Assembly (NCBI GenBank): GCA_016196825.1 | Contig: JACPWY010000073.1 | Coordinates: 1-55,254, forward strand | Length of the DNA stretch: 55,254 nt | Direction of reading: 5' to 3' | Origin: Deltaproteobacteria bacterium | GTDB taxonomy: Bacteria > Bdellovibrionota > FAC87 > UBA2466 | Shown here: positions 8,253-15,696 of the stretch, in pieces | How positions within the stretch are numbered: position 1 is the stretch's first letter | Layout: each line of letters starts with the position of its first letter | The notes under the pieces: model-generated | What the model was told of the DNA's origin: nothing | What the model saw: the letters and a program-made list of their open reading frames with translations, nothing else | Database searches by the model: none | Position numbers and translations under genes: made by a program

Positions 8253-9073
8253 ACCCGGCGTACACCCTCTGGGTGCTTGAGGACGATCCCGGTATGCAAT
8301 TCATGTATCGGGAACTCCTGGGTTGTCGGTTCACGGTAGTCACTTTTGGAACACTCCTTGCCCTGCGCACAGCTTTGTCACAAAAGAACCTGGTGGCCCC
8401 CCATCTTATCATCGCTGATATTTTGTTACCTGATGGTTCACTTCTCAAGTTCATGGCCAGAAATGGCCTGGATCTCTTTAAGTCCTTTCCCGTTATTCTA
8501 GTCTCGTCGATAGACAACCTCCAAAACCTTCGCCATTGCTTCGAGCTGGGGGCTTGTGATTACTTGACCAAGCCATTCCATCGATCGGAATTGATTGCGA
8601 AGGTCGAGCGCCACCTCTTCAAGAAGCCACTGAGCGGCAATCTCAACGATGATTTGGAAATACTCCCCACCTCCCTGACCGTTCGATACAAATCTTTCGA
8701 ATCGAATCCGCTCACCCCCAAAGAGCTGCAGATTGTTGCCTATCTTGGGCAGGCGGACCACAATCGAATGTCGAGGGATCGGTTGGCTCAGAAGGTTTGG
8801 GATCGCGTTTTTGTGTCAAGGAAGACGTTCGATGTCCATTTATCGCATCTGCGCCGCAAGCTTCGCTGCATTGGCCTGGAAATCTCTTTCTGCTCAGACG
8901 GGACTTATCATCTTCGGGACGCAATGACGGTCGGGCAGGATAATCAAGGAATTGGGTGTATGAGGAGCTCTTCCGGGAACCCAGCTGGAGCCGCCAAAGA
9001 TCCCAAGCCGAAGATGAGCGGGATCAAGGTGGAATTGAGCGCTTTGACCACGGAGAGCCTGCCCCGAAGCTGA
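8249..9073 (+). CDS. OmpR-type response regulator with extended C-terminus
   Basis: 274 residues; the GTG start at 8249 overlaps the kinase stop (GTGA), so translation is coupled. The receiver domain (about 5-118) has the acidic pair E11/D12, phosphoacceptor D57 (LIIADILLPDG) and K108 (YLTKPF). A winged-helix DNA-binding domain of OmpR/PhoB type fills about 145-226 (SRDRLAQKVWDR, KTFDVHLSHLRRKL). A normal member would end near YHLRD; here about 48 extra residues, low in complexity and rich in S, G and P, run on antisense to the end of the YcaO gene. The tail may simply result from a lost stop codon. Confidence 0.88.
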   Translation: MNPAYTLWVLEDDPGMQFMYRELLGCRFTVVTFGTLLALRTALSQKNLVAPHLIIADILLPDGSLLKFMARNGLDLFKSFPVILVSSIDNLQNLRHCFELGACDYLTKPFHRSELIAKVERHLFKKPLSGNLNDDLEILPTSLTVRYKSFESNPLTPKELQIVAYLGQADHNRMSRDRLAQKVWDRVFVSRKTFDVHLSHLRRKLRCIGLEISFCSDGTYHLRDAMTVGQDNQGIGCMRSSSGNPAGAAKDPKPKMSGIKVELSALTTESLPRS

Positions 9074-9954
9074 TCTGGCGTGATGTCGATGAATAGCGAA
9101 GGCGTCGGTTCATTGGCTTTCGAGGGTTTTCCCCAGCGAGTGTGTCCACAAACAAGCCAACGCTGGAGTCGTCTCACCCCCTCTTCCCTGAGAAAAACCT
9201 CCTGATGGTATTCCGCCGTGGGCGCGAAGTCGGGTAAATCCGCGGACGCTTTCTCCCCCCACAAGAAGCCCATTCCTTGCATGGCTTCACTCAGAGCCTT
9301 CGAACAGGCGGCATCCAAAGTCAATCCGGCTCCAAAGCCATACGACCTCAGAACGCGCTGACCGCGGGGCAGAAAAAGGACCAATGCCACCTCATTGTTG
9401 GGGGACCCATCCGGAAAGCGAAACCATTGCACGTCATAGAGCGACTCAATCTCTGCTGGCAAAGAGCAGGGATGAGTTGGTATCTGGCACGGGACGATTT
9501 CCCCGTACCACGATCGCAATATTCGGTCGCGCTCTATGAGCTCCCAATTCGCCGACCGGCAGGCCAAGGAGAAGTCTGTGTGGGCGGCCACCCCACTCGA
9601 AAGCGAATACTTCCATCGGGCCGGATCCGGACTTTGGGGAAAGACTTTTTGAGACGTTGTGGTCGTCTTCATGACTCCAAATTCCGAAACAAGAGGAAAG
9701 GGCCTTTCAGCCGCGTTCACGGCTTCTATGATGCTGGTGCGCTCAATGAGTTCGAAATAGGCGCGGGTGAGTACATCGCCCTGCGACGCAGCGGCGCTTC
9801 CCAAGACCATTTGACCGGATTCGTGCTCGGCACTTAAACCCACGAGCTTGAGCTCGAAATCGCCAATCTCGATTGTGTCTTCGAAAAGCGTTGGAGATTT
9901 CCATTGATGGCTCAACGGATAGAAACCCAAGAGCCTGTCTAATTCATTTGCCAT
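8944..9954 (-). CDS. YcaO-domain protein (candidate RiPP-modifying enzyme)
   Basis: 336 residues from ATG 9954, which overlaps the upstream stop by 11 bases; ATG 9987 is an alternative. Three blocks typical of YcaO ATP-binding domains are visible in order: GSAAASQGDVLTRAYFELIE followed by R; SSGVAAHTDFSLACRSANWE followed by LIERDRILRSW; and YGFGAGLTLDAACSKALSEA followed by MQG. The first block has Arg where the usual S-x3-E-x2-ER Ser stands. The C-terminus ends IHPIP, recalling the Pro-rich ends of cyclodehydratase YcaOs. The family uses ATP to activate peptide backbone amides, giving azolines, thioamides or amidines. No ThiF/E1-like or TfuA partner is in the window. Its neighbours are an HDO-like oxidase, a GNAT and a tiny ORF. 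The substrate is unknown. Confidence 0.85.
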   Translation of the reverse strand: MANELDRLLGFYPLSHQWKSPTLFEDTIEIGDFELKLVGLSAEHESGQMVLGSAAASQGDVLTRAYFELIERTSIIEAVNAAERPFPLVSEFGVMKTTTTSQKVFPQSPDPARWKYSLSSGVAAHTDFSLACRSANWELIERDRILRSWYGEIVPCQIPTHPCSLPAEIESLYDVQWFRFPDGSPNNEVALVLFLPRGQRVLRSYGFGAGLTLDAACSKALSEAMQGMGFLWGEKASADLPDFAPTAEYHQEVFLREEGVRRLQRWLVCGHTRWGKPSKANEPTPSLFIDITPDQLRGRLSVVKALNSTLIPLIFGLGSLAAPAGFPEELLIHPIP

Positions 9955-10627
9955 GAACAGTACCGACCAAGGAACAAAACTGTTCATGTAAATCAGCTGC
10001 TGTCTTCACAACCGCGACAAACGGATCGGCATTGGTTTCGTTGGCCAAGAATGTGTCCAGCTGATGAATATCATCGAGCACATGTTCTTTATCCAGCGAT
10101 GCATGGTTTCCTATGACGGTCATCATACTGGCTGGAATATTGCAGTTGGCCTCTAGGTCGGAAAGCCATTGGGGCCCGAGAAGTACTGTGAAGTATTCAG
10201 CCAGAAGAATGTAGCCCAAATAGAGCTTAGGGTTTTCCGTGATCATTTTTTCTAGGTAGGTAACCAATTGTTTGATGGGATGCGCTATTCTTTTGGTAGG
10301 CTCATATTGAAACTTGGCCTTCAGGCGAGACAAATCGTCCTCGGCCCAACGATCGTGATCCACTTCTTCGCCCTTTTTGGATCGATAAAAACCTGCAAGA
10401 TGAGTCAGTCCCAACTCCTCGCAACGCCGAGTGGCCAGCCCAAGATACACTGGGGTGAAAGTGATCAGGTACTGAATGTTGTACAGGTATTCGGCGATTT
10501 CCCGCTCAGATAACGTCCCGTTCGAAGCGTTTGCAAAGAGCGGATTCGTATCCTTCACGCGATAATAATATTTTTCCACCTCGGATTTCAGTCTTTGACT
10601 CAGCACAAGATTTCCTTTTTGCGTCAC
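9944..10627 (-). CDS. Heme-oxygenase-like (HDO/TenA/PqqC-fold) oxidase
   Basis: 227 residues. The GTG start at 10627 is preceded by GGGGAAGGA and overlaps the stop of a 21-codon ORF (GTGA). The pattern matches iron-containing HDO-fold enzymes: NPLFANASNGTLSEREIAEY, then YLGLATRRCEELGLTHLAGF, then EEVDHDRWAEDDL, and late NHASLDKEHVLDD. The Glu and His residues in these helices sit where the di-iron ligands of such oxidases lie. Relatives include PqqC, TenA and the N-oxygenases or C-C lyases of natural-product clusters. Being next to YcaO suggests an oxidative tailoring step on a peptide. The assignment to the fold is good, the reaction is unknown. Confidence 0.8.
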   Translation of the reverse strand: MTQKGNLVLSQRLKSEVEKYYYRVKDTNPLFANASNGTLSEREIAEYLYNIQYLITFTPVYLGLATRRCEELGLTHLAGFYRSKKGEEVDHDRWAEDDLSRLKAKFQYEPTKRIAHPIKQLVTYLEKMITENPKLYLGYILLAEYFTVLLGPQWLSDLEANCNIPASMMTVIGNHASLDKEHVLDDIHQLDTFLANETNADPFVAVVKTAADLHEQFCSLVGTVHGK

Positions 10628-10689
10628 TCATCCTTCCCCTTCTCCCCCCTCAGAGGGAGAGAATGGGAAGGAATGAGCAACCTATTCAT
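10624..10689 (-). CDS. Possible 21-codon ORF coupled to the HDO gene
   Basis: It begins four bases after the TAA of the 10-codon ORF and its TGA overlaps the GTG of the HDO gene. The peptide reads MNRLLIPSHSLPLRGEKGKD plus E. It has no SD of its own, so translation would need reinitiation. Much of it is encoded by an imperfect hairpin, which makes chance openness likely. It may act as a coupling ORF or be nothing. Confidence 0.2.
   Translation of the reverse strand: MNRLLIPSHSLPLRGEKGKDE
10632..10671. repeat. Imperfect inverted repeat (REP-like hairpin)
   Basis: CCTTCCC at 32-38 pairs with GGGAAGG at 65-71, and TTCTCCC with GGGAGAgAA inside, giving a nearly continuous 17-bp stem around a short loop. 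It lies between the 10-codon ORF and the HDO gene, and its right arm supplies the HDO ribosome-binding site on the minus strand. It resembles interspersed repeats of the 'CCCTCTGAGGG' kind. It could set the ratio of upstream peptide to downstream enzymes. Confidence 0.55.
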
Positions 10690-10693
10690 TTTG

Positions 10694-10726
10694 TTAGAAG
10701 CTATAGAGTGCGAATTTGCGTCTCAT
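10694..10726 (-). CDS. 10-residue peptide ORF, candidate precursor peptide
   Basis: ATG 10726 is preceded by GGAAGGAG with a six-base spacer, the best SD in this cluster, yet the frame encodes only MRRKFALYSF before TAA at 10694. It lies 56 bases downstream of the GNAT gene and 66 bases upstream of HDO, on the same strand. Very short precursors do exist (seven-residue MccA, five-residue BytA). The Arg-Arg-Lys start could act as a recognition element; Ser9 is the only residue a YcaO enzyme could cyclise, while Tyr8 and the Phe residues are oxidisable. It could instead be a leader peptide controlling HDO-YcaO translation. The sequence shows a well-placed ORF; the precursor role is inference. 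Confidence 0.45.
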   Translation of the reverse strand: MRRKFALYSF

Positions 10727-10782
10727 GGCATACTCCTTCCGTTTACGTTCTACTTACTCCAGGAGCGCGGACCACCCGCCGC

Positions 10783-11454
10783 CTAGCGTAGTTTCTGAAT
10801 TGGGTTCCAAGACGACGTACAAAACTGGCTTTCAAAAACGAGCTGAGAATTGTGATCGAGGAACTTTGTCAATTGGGTCATGACACCCCAATTCTCGGAA
10901 AGCACCGACCCCGAGATCAAGAAACCATGCTTCAAATGAATGTATAAGCTAACGGGATTATTGGGCGCTATGTGAATATCGACTCTCTTGACCCCGTTCT
11001 CCTTCAGGACTGAAAGGAGATGGCCTAGAAAGGCCTGGTAGATGCCTCGGTGTTGGTAAGACTTTAAGAAAGAGATGCTTCGAATGTAATAGCTTTCCCA
11101 GTCGGTGGCATTTCCTGAAAACATTCCAACGGTCTTGTGTGTTGATAGGAAAGAAAAAAAATCGGAGTTGGTTTCACAGAAAATCTTCTTGGCCGACGAT
11201 TGGCCCCCTTTCAGAAATAGGGAGTGTTCTTTGCGACCGAAGATTTCTCCGAAATGCGCCTGGGCAAACTGGACCATTTCGGAAAAATTGCTCCTCTCAA
11301 TGAGGATTCCGTCCTGACAAGACGGAGGTAGATGGCGCCGCCATTCAATACCCCACAACCGTTCGGAGAGCGTTGACTGCCGTACAATGCTGAGAGTGGG
11401 CAACCGGGGATCCGGGGCTTGTAGAGGCTCAAGTTTGCTTTTCGCGGTCTTCAT
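10783..11454 (-). CDS. GNAT-family N-acetyltransferase
   Basis: 223 residues; ATG 11454 has a clear SD (GAGGAAAG). The acetyl-CoA-binding motif A is in YIRSISFLKSYQHRGIYQAF (the Q/R-x-x-G-x-G/A type loop is QHRGIY), followed by HLLSVLKENGVKRVDIHIAP and the end of the fold NNPVSLYIHLKHGFLISGSV. The N-terminal about 75 residues are extra and unrecognised. First gene of the GNAT-peptide-HDO-YcaO unit. It could acetylate the peptide product, as a tailoring step or as self-protection in the manner of MccE in the microcin C system. That role is inferred from position only. Confidence 0.8.
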   Translation of the reverse strand: MKTAKSKLEPLQAPDPRLPTLSIVRQSTLSERLWGIEWRRHLPPSCQDGILIERSNFSEMVQFAQAHFGEIFGRKEHSLFLKGGQSSAKKIFCETNSDFFSFLSTHKTVGMFSGNATDWESYYIRSISFLKSYQHRGIYQAFLGHLLSVLKENGVKRVDIHIAPNNPVSLYIHLKHGFLISGSVLSENWGVMTQLTKFLDHNSQLVFESQFCTSSWNPIQKLR

Positions 11455-11461
11455 TCTTTCC

Positions 11462-11569
11462 TCAAGCGCCTACTGGAATGATCGGCTTTCCAAAAAAAAC
11501 TCTCAACAGGAAAAAATTTTTCCAGACTATTTCACAATTCGTCATCACTTTTCGTGCAAGTTTCGGCAT
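11462..11569 (-). CDS. Possible 35-codon ORF upstream of the GNAT gene
   Basis: It starts MPKLARKVMTNCEIVWKN and ends KPIIPVGA, with its TGA eight bases before the GNAT start and overlapping that gene's SD (TGAGGAAAG). It has a basic N-terminus, one Cys and a hydrophobic Phe-rich middle. The SD is poor (AGGC, four bases from the ATG) and part of it is encoded by an A/T-rich near-palindrome at 11509-11523. It is a second, weaker precursor candidate; more probably it is leader sequence. Confidence 0.2.
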   Translation of the reverse strand: MPKLARKVMTNCEIVWKNFFLLRVFFGKPIIPVGA

Positions 11570-11722
11570 TTGCCTGACAACAAAATAGCTTCACAAATGA
11601 GCCCTGTTTGGCCGACACAATTTTTCTACATTTCACCTTTTTCAGCTCGTAGAGAGAGAGCTCCGGCGCGACACCGAGCCAAGAGATTAAGCGGTGTATT
11701 ATGAAGAGATGAGGTTTCTCTC

Positions 11723-13258
11723 ATGTCCGCGCGGCGAACGCCGATAAAGGCATATCCCATGAGCCTATTCCGATCCCGTGCCTGGTGGGCTACCTGGCTC
11801 CCGGTCGCGGCCCTCACCGTGGCGACATTCCTTTTGACGCGCGACCTGGGCCCTTTCGACGATGATGACGCTGAGTGGTCCGGAGTGACGCAGGCCATTT
11901 CCCAGGGAGAGAGGCCCCACGTCCGTTTCCCCGCCTCCTTCGGAACTGTCACTAGCCCCATTCCGGCTTATTTCAATGCCGCCGCCTATCGTCTCTTCCA
12001 TTCGATTGAAGGGATGTACTCGACTATTCTCGTCAGTCGCCTCATCGCCGTGAGTTACCTTCTTGCACTGGGCTTTATGGTGACCTTGCCGATTCCGCTG
12101 ACAATCGCCGCACTTCTGTTTCTTTTATCTTCCGGCCTACTCATCTTTAATCCCATTCGAGCCTGCCCTGAGCCCTTTGTCCCAATGGCCATCGCCGCAG
12201 TGCTCTTTCATTTCGTCCGGTTTTCCCTCAAACAGCGATCTCAAGATCTCGTGCTCACCTTTCTCTTTGTGGCGCTGGCGATCCACATGAGCCTGGTCAC
12301 AATTCCGATTCTTCCGGCGCTGTGTCTTGCGCTGCTCAGTCTTCGTGTGGACCTCACCCCTCGACGAGTTCTTGTGGCAGCCGTCGTCGGTTTGAGCCCC
12401 CTCGGCTGGTTTCTCTGGGCCCTCCCTGATCAGAAGCACAAACTTCTGGGCGCCAGTCTCGCTATAGCTCTTCTGGGCGGGACGGCACTCTTTGGATTAC
12501 CGCAAAGTCGTCGCGCAGCCCTAGGGGAGCGGCTTCAGCTGTCACTCCCGGGCGCTTTTATCGCCGCCCTCATTCTGGGAAGAGGATCCCTTTCGAGCTA
12601 CTTCTTTCGCCTTTCATCCCTGTTTCACGTCGAGCCTGAGATCTGGAGCCACGGGGCCGGCGTGGCGTTGGGTGTTTGCATTCTTCTAGTGGTTTGCCTG
12701 ATCCTCTCCAAACGCGATTCCCTCCTCCGACTCCTTTTCCCCTTCCTGATGGTGCCGCTTCTCGCGACCGCATGCCTGTGGGCCAAAGCCGCCTGGATGC
12801 CGATCCATTGGCTCCTTTCGCTCACTCCCAGTGCCTTTATCTTTTTCGCGCTCGCGACGAGGCCGCGACTCGCGATCGCAGCAATTGCCCTCTCCACTTT
12901 CCTCTATGGCCAGACCCTTGCCCGACTGGACTCGCCGACCCGGCCCTTCTTTCTCCCCTTGCGTGCCAAACTCTCGGTCTTGAAACGCCTCGATTCCAAT
13001 GAGCTTCGGCCAAGCTGGGCGGCGGCGATCCGCGAGCCCCAAAGGATTCCCAACGATCTCAACGGCTGGCGCCTGCTCGTCCGCGACTTCGCGCACAATG
13101 AGAATCACGCGCCCATCTACCTCTGCGATCAGCGCCAACTCAAATGCCCTGGGGGCGGTTTCTCATTCAGCCCTGGGATCCTCGCCTACGCAAGACATCC
13201 GGGCGGCGGTGGTGGCGGCGGCGGCGGCTCTGGCTTCATCTGGCATCGAGTCCGCTAG
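11723..13258 (+). CDS. Multi-pass membrane protein, glycosyltransferase (PMT/GT39)-like
   Basis: 511 residues with about ten hydrophobic segments. After the first segment comes RDLGPFDDDDAEWSGVTQAI; an acidic loop at this place is what the GT-C (dolichol-phosphate-mannose mannosyltransferase/ArnT) superfamily uses for catalysis. The soluble C-terminus ends in a tract of ten Gly codons with one Ser, encoded by GGC/GGT repeats, then FIWHRVR. ATG 11723 has GATGAGG upstream; ATG 11759 is an alternative. It lies just upstream of a SGNH protein on the same strand, consistent with envelope glycan work. The substrate is unknown. Confidence 0.7.
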   Translation: MSARRTPIKAYPMSLFRSRAWWATWLPVAALTVATFLLTRDLGPFDDDDAEWSGVTQAISQGERPHVRFPASFGTVTSPIPAYFNAAAYRLFHSIEGMYSTILVSRLIAVSYLLALGFMVTLPIPLTIAALLFLLSSGLLIFNPIRACPEPFVPMAIAAVLFHFVRFSLKQRSQDLVLTFLFVALAIHMSLVTIPILPALCLALLSLRVDLTPRRVLVAAVVGLSPLGWFLWALPDQKHKLLGASLAIALLGGTALFGLPQSRRAALGERLQLSLPGAFIAALILGRGSLSSYFFRLSSLFHVEPEIWSHGAGVALGVCILLVVCLILSKRDSLLRLLFPFLMVPLLATACLWAKAAWMPIHWLLSLTPSAFIFFALATRPRLAIAAIALSTFLYGQTLARLDSPTRPFFLPLRAKLSVLKRLDSNELRPSWAAAIREPQRIPNDLNGWRLLVRDFAHNENHAPIYLCDQRQLKCPGGGFSFSPGILAYARHPGGGGGGGGGSGFIWHRVR

Positions 13259-13315
13259 GATGAAATTCGGCAATGAGATAGGATTGGACCATGTTTGGGT
13301 AACAGTGAGCGTCTC

Positions 13316-14377
13316 ATGCACAAACTTCGCCTCACGGTTCTTGTAGGACTGAGCGTTTCATCGTTGATTGGCATTGAGCTGTTTTTGCAGATTGCGTTTT
13401 TTTTGAAGAGGGGCGAGCCACTATTCAGGCGCCCACTCCTGTCTGTTTTCAGTATTCGCGAATATACGGAATGGGTTCCTGATGAACGTGTTGTTACGCT
13501 CAAAAAAGACTATGGGGCCACTTTGGGCGGTGTCGGGCGACGCTGGCATTTTTCATCAGATTCCGATCGTTTTCGAAGAATTCCTGGCGCCGCAAAAAAT
13601 GAAAAGGGAGCCGCCATAGTCTTTCTGGGGGATTCTGTCCCGTTTGGGTATGGTTTGGACGACGGCGAAAGTGTTCCTGCGCAGTTCTGGAGCTTGATCA
13701 AATCGCGCGGTGATTCACGAAAGGTGATTAACGCCGCCATCCCGTCTTACTCCCTCCTTCAGGCCGTCACCCGTCTAGCGGTAGAAATCATTCCTCGAGT
13801 AGCGATCGATACGGTGATTCTTCAGGTGTACGACCCGGCTTCACAGTTTGCCGCTCTGGGAAAGGCATGGAGGCCCCAGGCCAATTGGGCGACCAATTCT
13901 CAAAGCTGGGCTTCCCCCTGGGCTCTTCTGGCGTTTGATTTTGGCCTTAAGTATTCCGCTCTCTATCAAGCCGGCCTCAGAGCATCATTCAAAATATCGC
14001 AAATGGGCACGCATTCTCCGAGGATTGACCCAGATGCAGTTCAGTATTTTAGAGACGTCAATGTTGGGACGTTGAGGAAATTGCATGACCTTATTCAGCA
14101 AAAGCAGGGGCACCTTTTACTAGTGTCGACCAATCCCCCAGCGCTACTCATGAACTCCGACGTGGTAAGGCAGAGTGAATTGATGGCAGCCATCCGTTCC
14201 CTCAATAACACACTCAAGGAGTTCGCCGAGGAACATAACGGAGTTCGCTTCGTTGATATGAGCGCCCACTTCGAACAGCTACCGGATCCGTTGGGACTCT
14301 TCATCGATGAATGTTGTCACCTGTCCCCCCGCGGAAGTCTTGCACAGGCAGAGTTTCTATTCGAATCAATGTGGTAG
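13316..14377 (+). CDS. Membrane-anchored SGNH/GDSL hydrolase-like protein
   Basis: 353 residues from ATG 13316, with an N-terminal anchor (LRLTVLVGLSVSSLIGIEL). Block I of the SGNH family is VFLGDSVPFGYGLDDGES (nucleophile Ser in GDS). Asn in VINAAIPSYS fits block II, and the C-terminal D-x-x-H block is DECCHLSPRGSLAQ. These enzymes hydrolyse or transfer acyl groups on polysaccharides. A TTG at 13295 would extend it by seven residues. The gap to the preceding membrane protein is short, so co-transcription is likely. Confidence 0.8.
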   Translation: MHKLRLTVLVGLSVSSLIGIELFLQIAFFLKRGEPLFRRPLLSVFSIREYTEWVPDERVVTLKKDYGATLGGVGRRWHFSSDSDRFRRIPGAAKNEKGAAIVFLGDSVPFGYGLDDGESVPAQFWSLIKSRGDSRKVINAAIPSYSLLQAVTRLAVEIIPRVAIDTVILQVYDPASQFAALGKAWRPQANWATNSQSWASPWALLAFDFGLKYSALYQAGLRASFKISQMGTHSPRIDPDAVQYFRDVNVGTLRKLHDLIQQKQGHLLLVSTNPPALLMNSDVVRQSELMAAIRSLNNTLKEFAEEHNGVRFVDMSAHFEQLPDPLGLFIDECCHLSPRGSLAQAEFLFESMW

Positions 14378-14429
14378 CCCGAGTTGGCAGCGTTCTTCAA
14401 GGGGGAGCCCGGGTGCCATAGCGGCAATC

Positions 14430-15572
14430 TCACCACCCTAATTTCTTAAGGCCCGTCTGCCACGGCACGATCCAGATTCCATCCACCTCTTTTTCGGCCT
14501 GTCCGAGGTAAAAAAGAATAGGCTGATGCTTTTTTTTGGTGTGCATCTTGAATTGCCTGAGGCCGCGAAGATCTTCCGAATGAATCACAGATTTTGCCTT
14601 CGCCTCTATCGCGAACACTTCGTTTTCTCGTTCCACAATGAAATCCACCTCGGTTCCCCCTTCCGTTCGGAAAAATGAGATCTCCACGGCTTCCCCCTGC
14701 GAGGAGGCACTGTTGAGAAGTTGAACATAAATGTGGTTCTCAAAAAGCGGCCCTATGCGATCTTCGGAAGGAATAAAATTGCGCAGGATAGCGTTGAGTA
14801 CGCCAGTATCAAAAAAATAGTAACGGGGATGCTGCGTTTGGCGAACGCCCACGCCGCGGCTAAAGTTTTCGACCCGGTGAATAAGAAGCGTGTCTTCCAG
14901 AATCTCAAAATAGCGAACCGCGGATTGGCGGGGCACCTGAGCAAGATTCGCAAGCTTGCTGAAATCGAGGGTCTTCGTGGAATAAAGTGCCGCCACCTTC
15001 AAAAATCGGGCAAAGCCTTCCAGATTTCTCGTCAACGCCTCTGCCTGAATTTCTTCCTTCAAATAGGTGGAGGCATAGGTCAGAAGAATGGCTTTTCGGG
15101 TTTTTCGATCGGGCTCCAAATAGATTCCGGGCAGAGATCCATAGCCAAGGACGTCCTCAGCCTCCATCTCATAAAGGCATTCCTTGGAGGTGAGTGGCCC
15201 CAGCTGATAACTCAAGACACGGCCCGGAAGCAGATTTGCGCGCCCCCGGCGCAGTTTGCGGGCGCTTGAACCCGTCAGATAAAAGCGAGGCGAAGGTTTG
15301 GTATCCAAAATACTTTGCACGGTATTGAGGGTGCGTGGGAGACGCTGAATTTCGTCGATGAATACGCTCTTTGGCCGTGCTTTCCGGAGCCTGTCAGGCA
15401 GTTCGGAAGGGTTTTGGGCAAAATCCAGGAAGGTCTTTTCATCTGCGAAATTGAGCTCAAGATCAGGGCTCAAACTCCGAATCAGAGTGGATTTGCCCGT
15501 CTGCCGAGGACCTATCAAAAGGATGGAACGTTGAGACCGCGCCAATTCTGCAGTCAACGACCTTAATATCAT
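14430..15572 (-). CDS. AAA ATPase with DUF4143 domain (copy 1)
   Basis: 380 residues. Walker A is LLIGPRQTGKSTLIRS (about 18-33), Walker B is KSVFIDEIQRLP (about 68-79), and sensor 1 is FYLTGSSARKL. The C-terminal half carries the DUF4143 pattern: KEEIQAEALTRNLEGFARFL, SAVRYFEILEDTLLIHRVEN, and a PD-(D/E)XK-like end, EVDFIVERENEVFAIEAKAK. The family is widespread, often in single copies with patchy distribution, and its role is unclear. The ATG at 15572 directly abuts an inverted repeat and a promoter without room for an SD, which suggests a leaderless transcript. A second family member is at 21227-22381. Confidence 0.92.
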   Translation of the reverse strand: MILRSLTAELARSQRSILLIGPRQTGKSTLIRSLSPDLELNFADEKTFLDFAQNPSELPDRLRKARPKSVFIDEIQRLPRTLNTVQSILDTKPSPRFYLTGSSARKLRRGRANLLPGRVLSYQLGPLTSKECLYEMEAEDVLGYGSLPGIYLEPDRKTRKAILLTYASTYLKEEIQAEALTRNLEGFARFLKVAALYSTKTLDFSKLANLAQVPRQSAVRYFEILEDTLLIHRVENFSRGVGVRQTQHPRYYFFDTGVLNAILRNFIPSEDRIGPLFENHIYVQLLNSASSQGEAVEISFFRTEGGTEVDFIVERENEVFAIEAKAKSVIHSEDLRGLRQFKMHTKKKHQPILFYLGQAEKEVDGIWIVPWQTGLKKLGW

Positions 15573-15607
15573 GTGGTTATTATAGGTCCAAATTTAACCA
15601 CTTACAA
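15573..15607 (-). promoter_or_regulatory. Promoter with overlapping operator of DUF4143 gene 1, leaderless
   Basis: On the minus strand TTGTAA (15607-15602), a 17-base spacer and a perfect TATAAT (15584-15579) end six bases before the ATG, so transcription should begin at or next to the start codon. GTGGTTA (15601-15595 on the minus strand) and TAACCAC (15579-15573) form a 7-bp inverted repeat lying over the spacer and -10 box, a typical repressor site. No SD is present. Confidence 0.65.
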
Positions 15608-15696
15608 CCCTTGCGGAAAGGCGGATCGGAGCGATTCTCGATCGGGCTGAGTCGTCTCCTCGTTAAGAAAGTCCTCCGAATTGTCGATAAAGAGGG

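Noticed and set aside
13200..13250. GGC/GGT tandem repeat at the end of the 11723 gene as a phase-variation tract
   Set aside because: It is a trinucleotide Gly tract, so slippage would keep the frame; only length variation of the Gly run would result.
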